From Zunongwangia pacifica (GTDB lineage: Bacteria > Bacteroidota > Bacteroidia > Flavobacteriales > Flavobacteriaceae), in assembly GCF_023499215.1 (NCBI RefSeq), contig NZ_JAKHSK010000018.1, positions 1 to 64,000 on the forward strand: a stretch of DNA of 64,000 nt, read 5' to 3'. How positions within the stretch are numbered: the first letter of the stretch is position 1; each line of letters begins with the position of its first letter. Shown in pieces: positions 57,756-64,000 of this stretch. The position numbers and the translations under genes were made by a program. The notes under the pieces are model-generated. The model saw nothing but the letters and a program-made list of their open reading frames with translations, ran no database searches and had not been told where the DNA came from.

Positions 57756-59267
57756 ATGAAGATTTTCTCTGCAGCGCAATTAAAGAAAGCAGATGAGCTG
57801 AGCATCAAAAATCAAAATATTACTTCAACACAATTAATGGAACGGGCTGCAAGTCTTGTTTCTGCTGAAATACATAAACGCCTGCAAAACTCAGATATTG
57901 CCATTAAAATATTTTGCGGTGTTGGTAATAATGGGGGAGATGGATTGGTTATTGCCCGGCAATTGATTGAAAAAGGCTATAATGTAAAGGTTTTTGTGGT
58001 GAATTATACCGATAATCGATCTGATGACTTTTTGATTAATTACGACCGACTAAAAGAAACCACAAACGATTGGCCAGAATATATAAAATCGGCTAATGAT
58101 TTTCCTGAAATCGATCTAAATGAATTTGTGATCGATGCCATTTTTGGTATTGGTTTAAACCGCCCTTTAGAGGGCTGGGTCGCGCAACTTGTAGACCATA
58201 TTAATCGTTCTAAAGCCTTTATTTTAGCGATAGATATGCCATCGGGATTATTTTCAGACCGTATTCCAGATGAAAAAGATCACCTTATTTTAGCGAATTT
58301 TACGATTAGTTTTCAAACTCCTAAACTGGTATTTTTCTTACCGCAAACGATGGATTTTGTGGGAGATTTGCAAATATTGGATATAGGTTTAGATCGTGAG
58401 TTCTTAGCTTCGGAAAAAGGACAAGCGGAATTGATTGGTAAACCTGAAGCACGATTGCTTTACCGACCCAGAAAGTCGAATTCGCACAAAGGGAATTATG
58501 GTCATGCCTTGGTTGTTGGCGGTAGTTATGGTAAAATAGGCAGCGTACTTTTATCTTCAAAAGCAGCTTTGCGAACAGGAGCGGGGCTGGTAAGTACCTT
58601 TATTCCAAAATGCGGTTATACTATTTTGCAAACGGGACTGCCAGAAGCTATGGTAATTACTGATAAGAATGATGATAAATTGACCAATATCGATCATGGG
58701 ATGGATCCTTCAGTTATTTGCTTTGGCATGGGAGCAGGGAAGGATCCCGAAACGGTTGATGCTTTTAAAGCATTACTTCAGCAAACCAAAAAGCCAATGC
58801 TCATTGATGCAGATGGTCTAAATATGATTTCTGAACATGATGAATTATTAGAATTCCTTCCAAAGGAATCGGTTTTGACTCCACATCCAAAAGAATTGCA
58901 GCGTTTAATTGGCGATTGGCAGGATGATTTGGATAAGTTGAAAAAGATAGAGGAATTTACGCAAAATCATGATGTTATTTTGGTTTTAAAAGGCTCGCAT
59001 ACTTTTATTTTTGGCGGCGGGCATATTTATATTAACAATTCGGGAAATCCCGGCATGGCCACGGCTGGTAGTGGCGATGTGTTATCGGGAATTATAAGTG
59101 GGTTGATCTCTCAAGAATATGAACCTTTGGCTGCTGCAATCCTTGGGGTATACCTGCATGGTTTATCTGGCGATATCGTCGCTGAAAATCGATCTTACCA
59201 GGCACTAATATCAGGGGATCTTGTAGAAAATATGGGCGCAGCTTTCCAGTCTTTATTTGCCGATTAG
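57756..59267 (+). CDS. Bifunctional NAD(P)H-hydrate epimerase / ADP-dependent dehydratase
   Basis: A 503-residue fusion that repairs hydrated NAD(P)H. The N-terminal epimerase (YjeF_N, about 1-215) has FCGVGNNGGDGLVIARQL with N-N-G-G-D-G. The C-terminal dehydratase (carbohydrate-kinase-like, about 225-503) has KGNYGHALVVGGSYGKIGSVLLSS, DADGLNMI, LTPHPKELQRLIG, VLKGSHTFIF and NPGMATAGSGDVLSGIISGL, the last holding the ADP/substrate Asp. Single gene, divergent from gcvT. Confidence 0.96.
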   Translation: MKIFSAAQLKKADELSIKNQNITSTQLMERAASLVSAEIHKRLQNSDIAIKIFCGVGNNGGDGLVIARQLIEKGYNVKVFVVNYTDNRSDDFLINYDRLKETTNDWPEYIKSANDFPEIDLNEFVIDAIFGIGLNRPLEGWVAQLVDHINRSKAFILAIDMPSGLFSDRIPDEKDHLILANFTISFQTPKLVFFLPQTMDFVGDLQILDIGLDREFLASEKGQAELIGKPEARLLYRPRKSNSHKGNYGHALVVGGSYGKIGSVLLSSKAALRTGAGLVSTFIPKCGYTILQTGLPEAMVITDKNDDKLTNIDHGMDPSVICFGMGAGKDPETVDAFKALLQQTKKPMLIDADGLNMISEHDELLEFLPKESVLTPHPKELQRLIGDWQDDLDKLKKIEEFTQNHDVILVLKGSHTFIFGGGHIYINNSGNPGMATAGSGDVLSGIISGLISQEYEPLAAAILGVYLHGLSGDIVAENRSYQALISGDLVENMGAAFQSLFAD

Positions 59268-59486
59268 ATGATTCCAGAAGAAATAAAAGACATTCTCATG
59301 ATAACTACTCTTTTTATGAAATTGGCGATCTGAAACATGATTTCTAGCATTGAAAAATTGGGTTGAAAACTCGATAATTTTAAGGTATTCAGAATAAAAT
59401 TGGAATAATTTGGATACTATTTTTTGAAATTGGATTTTTGCCTTATTGTTTTTAGCAAACGATTTCGAATACTTTAAAACTGATTA

Positions 59487-60995
59487 ATGGAAGATACACA
59501 TTATATCACCTCGGCAATTTTAGATTTGGATATCATCAGGGATATTATCGATAATAACATGAAGCTGGCTTTAAGTGAGGAAGCGCGTTTAAATATCACA
59601 AAATCCAGGACTTATTTAGACCAGAAAATTAAAGAAAGTGGTGTGCCTGTTTACGGTATTAATACTGGCTTTGGAGCATTGTGTAATGTGAAAATTACTT
59701 CGGAAAAATTAACTATTTTACAGGAAAATCTGGTAAAATCTCATGCTTGCGGAACAGGTGACAAAGTGAGTAAGCCTATTATACGCCTAATGCTTTTGCT
59801 GAAAATCCAGTCGTTAAGCTATGGAAATTCTGGTGTAGCATTAGAAACCACAGAGCGTTTAATCGATTTTTTTAATGAAGATATTTTGCCGGTGGTGTAC
59901 GAACAGGGCTCTTTAGGCGCTTCTGGAGATTTAGCGCCATTAGCCCATTTGGCCTTGCCATTAATAGGCGAGGGGGAAGTATACTATAAAAATGAAATCG
60001 TTTCTGGGGCTTCAATTTTAGAAAGATATAACTGGAAACCTGTAAAACTACAATCTAAAGAAGGTCTGGCACTTTTAAACGGAACTCAGTTTATGAGTGC
60101 TCATGCCGTACATGGCTTAATTAAAGCCTATAAATTATCGTATTGTGCAGATTTTATAAGCGCGGTTTCTATGGATGCGTTCGATTGTAATTTATCTCCT
60201 TTTGATGAATTGGTACATCTGGTAAGACCGCACCGCGGACAGATAAAAACGGCTGAACGTATTCGAAATTTTTTAGCGGGTAGTGAGTTAGCGCAGCAGG
60301 AAAAAGAAAATGTACAGGATCCTTATTCGTTTAGATGTGTGCCTCAGGTTCACGGTGCTACAAAGGATACTTTGGCATTTGTGCATAAAACCGTGAAAAC
60401 CGAAATCAATTCGGTTACCGATAATCCAAATATTTTTGTGAAGGCCGATAAAATAATTTCCGGAGGAAATTTTCATGGTCAGCCTTTAGCTTTGGCTATG
60501 GATTATCTGGCCATCGCCATGGCCGAATTGGCTAATATTTCTGAGAGAAGAACGTATCAATTGGTTTCGGGATTGCGAGGATTACCTAACTTTTTGGTAG
60601 AAAATCCAGGTTTAAATAGCGGATTTATGATTCCGCAATATACGGCAGCCAGTATTGTGAGCCAAAATAAGCAATTATGTATGCCGGCTTCAGTAGATTC
60701 TATTGTTTCTTCAAATGGACAGGAGGATCATGTGAGTATGGGGGCCAACGCTGCTACCAAATTAATTAGGGTAATGGAAAATGTGGATTCGGTGCTGGCT
60801 ATCGAATTATTTAATGCTTCCCAGGGCTTACATTTTAGATCGCCGGCAAAGTCTTCAGAAAAAATAGAACAGGTATTAGCGAATTTTAGAGAAAAAGTAC
60901 CGATCGTTACCGAAGATGTGATGATGGCACCATTAATTCAGCAATCAAAAATATTTTTAGAACATTTTATTATCAGGGAAGATTATTTGAATTAA
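59487..60995 (+). CDS. hutH: Histidine ammonia-lyase
   Basis: A 502-residue MIO-dependent lyase that turns histidine into urocanate and ammonia. The cofactor is formed from Ala145-Ser146-Gly147 in GSLGASGDLAPLAHL. Other family marks are VYGINTGFGAL (with Tyr57), CVPQVHGATKDTLAF, SVTDNPNIF and GNFHGQPLALAMDYLAIA, and QEDHVSMGANAA. hutU, hutI and hutG are not in the window, and the N-formylglutamate amidohydrolase relative lies 18 kb away in another operon. Some Flavobacteriia use such lyases on other aromatic amino acids, so the substrate call is probable rather than proved. Confidence 0.93.
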   Translation: MEDTHYITSAILDLDIIRDIIDNNMKLALSEEARLNITKSRTYLDQKIKESGVPVYGINTGFGALCNVKITSEKLTILQENLVKSHACGTGDKVSKPIIRLMLLLKIQSLSYGNSGVALETTERLIDFFNEDILPVVYEQGSLGASGDLAPLAHLALPLIGEGEVYYKNEIVSGASILERYNWKPVKLQSKEGLALLNGTQFMSAHAVHGLIKAYKLSYCADFISAVSMDAFDCNLSPFDELVHLVRPHRGQIKTAERIRNFLAGSELAQQEKENVQDPYSFRCVPQVHGATKDTLAFVHKTVKTEINSVTDNPNIFVKADKIISGGNFHGQPLALAMDYLAIAMAELANISERRTYQLVSGLRGLPNFLVENPGLNSGFMIPQYTAASIVSQNKQLCMPASVDSIVSSNGQEDHVSMGANAATKLIRVMENVDSVLAIELFNASQGLHFRSPAKSSEKIEQVLANFREKVPIVTEDVMMAPLIQQSKIFLEHFIIREDYLN

Positions 60996-61353
60996 TAATT
61001 TGCATTGCTTCGCTGTATTCTGAAAAATGCAGGCACTGTACATTGGTGAAAATTTTTACAAACTTAAGATTTAATGCATCGATATATTGATCTGAAACCA
61101 GAATAACCCATTTTACATGTTTTTCAATAGTTTTTTTTTCAGACAGTAATATCATTGGATCGAATGAATATTTATCTTTAGGATGTATCCTTTTCACAAC
61201 GATTCCTATTTTTTCACTTCTGTAGTGCTCTATTTTCAGTTTAAAACATTTATGGAATTCTTGTAGACCAAAATGAGATTCATGGAAAAGTTCAAATTGG
61301 ATATAGGTTGGTGTTAGGGTTAATTGAAAGTCTTTAAATTTTATAAGATTCAT
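60973..61353 (-). CDS. Conserved small protein, unknown
   Basis: A 126-residue protein starting MNLIKFKDFQLTLTPTYIQF. It is soluble, with KIGIVVKRIHPKDKYSFDP, VKWVILVSDQYIDALNLKFVKIFTN and SEYSEAMQIINSN pieces suggesting an alpha/beta fold like the SpoIIAA/STAS-like small proteins of Bacteroidota, but I do not recognise it firmly. Its 3' end overlaps the 3' end of hutH by 23 bases on the opposite strand. Confidence 0.6.
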   Translation of the reverse strand: MNLIKFKDFQLTLTPTYIQFELFHESHFGLQEFHKCFKLKIEHYRSEKIGIVVKRIHPKDKYSFDPMILLSEKKTIEKHVKWVILVSDQYIDALNLKFVKIFTNVQCLHFSEYSEAMQIINSNNLP

Positions 61354-61392
61354 TTTCGGAATTGAATTTAGATTTGGGACAGGCTAAAATAG

Positions 61393-61422
61393 GGAAAGCC
61401 CCACGAAACTGTGAGGCTTTTT
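61393..61422 (-). terminator. Terminator of clpC
   Basis: AAAGCCCCAC (61393-61402) pairs with GTGAGGCTTT (61409-61418) with one mismatch around a 6-base loop. It lies 23 bases past the clpC stop. On the minus strand CTTT and TTTT tracts follow. Confidence 0.65.
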
Positions 61423-61444
61423 ATAGAATTTATATTTTATAGAA

Positions 61445-64000
61445 TTATTTTTTAGACTCAGATTCTTCCTCGGTATTCTTGCCTTTTTTGACTTTTATAA
61501 CCAGTTCATCTTCACCTTCTTTATAATCCATTTCAATTTTATCTCCTTCAGCTATTTTAGAATTAATGATCTCTTCAGCGAGAGCATCTTCAATATATTT
61601 CTGAATAGCACGGTTTAAAGGTCTGGCTCCATATTGTTTGTCAAAACCTTTTTCAGCAATAAAATCTTTAGCTTTTTCGCTCAATTTTAGTTCGTAACCA
61701 AGACCGCCAATTCTACCATATAATTTAGAAAGTTCGATATCGATAATTTTATGAATATCTTCTCTTTCTAATGCGTTGAAAACAATCACATCGTCAATCC
61801 TATTCAGGAATTCTGGAGCGAATGCTTTTTTAAGCGCATTTTGGATCACTCCGCGTGCATTATCATCGGCCTGTGCTCTTTGCGATTGTGTACCAAAACC
61901 AATACCCTGACCAAAGTCTTTGAGTTTTCTGGCTCCGATATTAGAGGTCATGATAATAATCGTATTTCTAAAATCGATTTTTCGACCTAGACTATCAGTT
62001 AAATATCCATCATCTAAAACCTGTAGTAACATATTGAAAACATCTGGATGCGCTTTCTCTACCTCGTCTAAAAGAATAACGGCATAAGGTTTTCTTCTTA
62101 CTTTTTCGGTAAGCTGGCCACCTTCTTCATAACCTACATATCCCGGAGGTGCACCAATTAATCTTGATACGGCGAATTTTTCCATGTATTCGCTCATATC
62201 AATTCTAATTAATGTGTCTTCATTATCAAAAAGCTCACGGGCCAGTACTTTAGCTAACTGTGTTTTACCAACACCAGTCTGCCCTAAGAAGATAAAGGAA
62301 CCAATCGGTTTATTTGGATCTTTAAGTCCGGCACGGTTACGTTGTATGGCTTTTACCACTTTTGCTACTGCATCGTCCTGACCAATAACTTTTCCTTTGA
62401 TTTTATTAGGAAGTTCTACCAGTTTATTCGACTCGGTTTGAGCAATACGGTTTACCGGAACCCCTGTCATCATAGAAACAACATCGGCAACGCTATCTTC
62501 GTTTACAATTTCTTTATGTTTCTTTGATTCTTCTTCCCAACGCTCCTGAGCAATCGCTAATTCCTTTTCAAGATTTTTTTCATCGTCCCTTAATTTAGCC
62601 GCTTCTTCGTATTTCTGTTTCTTAACAACAGTATTTTTCTTTTCGCGTACTTCTTCTAATTTACGCTCAAGATCAAGAATTTGTTTCGGCACATCAATAT
62701 TAGTGATATGTACACGGGATCCTGCTTCATCTAAAGCATCTATAGCTTTATCTGGAAGGAATCTATCGGTCATATAACGATTGGTTAACTTTACACAGGC
62801 TTCAATAGCTTCTGCGGTGTATTCTACGTTATGATGATCTTCGTACTTATCTTTAATATTATTAAGAATTTCTATAGTTTCTTCAACTGAAGTTGGCTCG
62901 ACAATCACTTTTTGGAAACGTCGCTCTAAAGCTCCGTCTTTTTCGATATACTGGCGATACTCATCTAAAGTTGTGGCACCAATACATTGAATTTCTCCTC
63001 TTGCCAATGCGGGCTTAAACATATTGCTGGCATCTAAACTGCCGGTTGCGCCACCTGCACCAACTATGGTATGAATTTCGTCTATAAAAAGAATAATATC
63101 GTCATTTTTCTCAAGTTCGTTCATTACCGCTTTCATGCGCTCTTCAAACTGCCCACGATATTTTGTACCGGCAACTAAACTTGCAAGATCCAGGGTAACT
63201 ACGCGCTTGTCAAATAGAATTCTTGACACTTTACGCTTTACGATCCTTAAGGCAAGACCTTCTGCAATTGCAGATTTACCAACTCCTGGTTCTCCTATTA
63301 ATAACGGGTTATTTTTCTTACGTCTACTAAGAATTTGGGAAACTCGCTCAATTTCTTTTTCCCTACCTACCACAGGGTCCAGTTTATCAGCTTCTGCCAT
63401 TGCTGTTAAATCACGACCAAAATTATCTAAAACCGGGGTTTTGGATTTTTTATTTGATTTACCTGCAGCTCCGCCGCTACCTGTAGCACCTGTTCCACTA
63501 AAAGGATTATCTTTTGTAGCATCATCTGTACCATCTTCATCAGAGAATGAATCGGCTGAAGGTCCCTGTGTATAATCTGTATCGTCGTTTGCGATCATAA
63601 ATTTAAATTGATCTTTTACCCCATCATAATCAATCTTAAGCTTATTAAGTAATTTAGTGGTGGGATCGTTTTCATTTCTTAAAATACACAATAACAGGTG
63701 CGCCGTATTAATATTTGGACTCTGAAATAATTTAGCCTCCAAAAACGTTGTTTTAAGGGCACGTTCAGCCTGTCTTGTTAAATGCAGGTTCTTTTTCTCA
63801 TTAGAAACTGCCGTCATATTTGGATTAGCAGGACTTAAAATCTCTACTTTTCTTCTTAAATGGCTTAAATCGATATCCAGAGCGTTTAGGATGTCTATGG
63901 CTTTCCCGTCACCGTCTCTCAATAATCCAAGCATCAAATGTTCAGTTCCAATAAAGTCATGGCCAAGTCTTAAAGCCTCTTCTTTACTGTACGCTATTAC
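61445..64000 (-). CDS. clpC: ClpC-type AAA+ chaperone of Clp protease, 5' end beyond window
   Basis: About 851 residues are visible; the frame is open to the right edge, where VIAYSKEEALRLGHDFIGTE followed by HLMLGLLRDGDGKA is the ClpC N-domain, so only about the first ten residues are missing. D1 has GEPGVGKSAIAEG (Walker A) and LFIDEIHTIVGAGGATGS; the middle domain carries a UVR-like motif (KQKYEEAAKLRDDEKNLEKEL); D2 has GQTGVGKTQLAKVLA, VILLDEVEKAHPDVFN and GARPLNRAIQKYIED. A Gly/Ser/Asp-rich insert (about 145-180) separates the N-domain from D1. It unfolds proteins for ClpP. An ATG at 63934 is internal, not the start. Confidence 0.95.
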   Translation of the reverse strand, partial: VIAYSKEEALRLGHDFIGTEHLMLGLLRDGDGKAIDILNALDIDLSHLRRKVEILSPANPNMTAVSNEKKNLHLTRQAERALKTTFLEAKLFQSPNINTAHLLLCILRNENDPTTKLLNKLKIDYDGVKDQFKFMIANDDTDYTQGPSADSFSDEDGTDDATKDNPFSGTGATGSGGAAGKSNKKSKTPVLDNFGRDLTAMAEADKLDPVVGREKEIERVSQILSRRKKNNPLLIGEPGVGKSAIAEGLALRIVKRKVSRILFDKRVVTLDLASLVAGTKYRGQFEERMKAVMNELEKNDDIILFIDEIHTIVGAGGATGSLDASNMFKPALARGEIQCIGATTLDEYRQYIEKDGALERRFQKVIVEPTSVEETIEILNNIKDKYEDHHNVEYTAEAIEACVKLTNRYMTDRFLPDKAIDALDEAGSRVHITNIDVPKQILDLERKLEEVREKKNTVVKKQKYEEAAKLRDDEKNLEKELAIAQERWEEESKKHKEIVNEDSVADVVSMMTGVPVNRIAQTESNKLVELPNKIKGKVIGQDDAVAKVVKAIQRNRAGLKDPNKPIGSFIFLGQTGVGKTQLAKVLARELFDNEDTLIRIDMSEYMEKFAVSRLIGAPPGYVGYEEGGQLTEKVRRKPYAVILLDEVEKAHPDVFNMLLQVLDDGYLTDSLGRKIDFRNTIIIMTSNIGARKLKDFGQGIGFGTQSQRAQADDNARGVIQNALKKAFAPEFLNRIDDVIVFNALEREDIHKIIDIELSKLYGRIGGLGYELKLSEKAKDFIAEKGFDKQYGARPLNRAIQKYIEDALAEEIINSKIAEGDKIEMDYKEGEDELVIKVKKGKNTEEESESKK

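Noticed and set aside
59268-59486. Possible small gene or remnant after the NAD(P)H-hydrate repair gene (MIPEEIKDILM start)
   Set aside because: Only about 20 codons before a stop and no recognisable continuation in other frames.
63135-63575. 146-residue plus-strand frame opposite clpC
   Set aside because: Mirror of the highly conserved ClpC D1 region; Ser/Pro-rich pseudo-protein with no homology I recognise.
1-64000. tRNA genes, rRNA genes and CRISPR arrays
   Set aside because: I found no T-loop GGTTCGAATCC-like sequences with matching stems and no regularly spaced short repeats.

Overview
The window is chromosomal DNA from a member of the Flavobacteriaceae (Bacteroidota), most like the Zunongwangia/Gramella group. 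The evidence is the AT-rich coding style, promoters of the Bacteroidetes type (TTG, about 19 bases, TAnnTTTG) and the gene families present: carboxypeptidase-like regulatory domains, LytTR regulators, a DUF6495 protein and a ClpC with a UVR motif. The genus is an inference. The content is mostly core metabolism and information processing. I see no prophage, integrative element, CRISPR array, tRNA or rRNA.

Layout. 1-5.1 kb: the last codons of an IS1595-type transposase, then trmH, an SRPBCC protein, a carboxypeptidase-regulatory-like protein, a DEAD-box helicase and the rlmH-rdgB pair. 5.2-10.6 kb: nadC, a YihY membrane protein, two small secreted proteins and priA. 10.7-18.7 kb: a LytTR regulator, the ribosomal operon rpsF-rpsR-rplI, a DUF6495 protein, a MacB/FtsX permease, hisS, an aldo/keto reductase, a membrane-anchored BRCT-like protein and an outer-membrane-like protein. 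18.7-22.1 kb: a DUF3325-DUF3649-PepSY membrane operon (iron-uptake type) divergent from an ECF sigma factor and its membrane partner.

22.1-26.7 kb holds the most unusual gene: a 1496-residue protein made of two UvrA-like halves in tandem, with four ABC modules, no UvrB-binding domain, and one module lacking Walker A. 26.8-34.2 kb carries a nitrilase-family hydrolase, a DUF4349 lipoprotein, a left-handed beta-helix protein, an M20 amidohydrolase, a Crp/Fnr regulator with no canonical start, and a class A penicillin-binding protein. 34.4-38.5 kb has a GGCT-like protein, a decayed lipoprotein gene, an SdiA-regulated-type protein, a VTT membrane protein and an M19 dipeptidase.

38.7-42.1 kb is a tight three-gene operon behind a strong promoter: RLAN/RimK ATP-grasp ligase, GCS2-type ligase and N-formylglutamate amidohydrolase. 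It looks like a pathway for an uncharacterised amino-acid conjugate. 42.3-49.4 kb carries OsmC, an FKBP isomerase, a Tat-exported Gfo/Idh/MocA oxidoreductase, a 3D-domain lipoprotein, a prokaryotic glutamate-receptor-like K+ channel, and an ACT-domain protein divergent from aspartate kinase across a palindromic intergenic site. 49.5-64 kb carries a DUF2200 pseudogene, a glycosyltransferase, a Gre factor, gntK with a gluconate permease, DoxX, YebC, a pterin dehydratase, a sugar-nucleotide-type epimerase, gcvT, NAD(P)H-hydrate repair, hutH, a small unknown protein and clpC, which runs off the right edge.

A dispersed intergenic repeat of about 100 bp (clear copies near 27.6 and 55.3 kb, fragments near 16.4, 28.6 and 35.4 kb) sits at or beside the 3' ends of genes. 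A separate 139-bp element with 13-bp terminal inverted repeats lies downstream of hisS.
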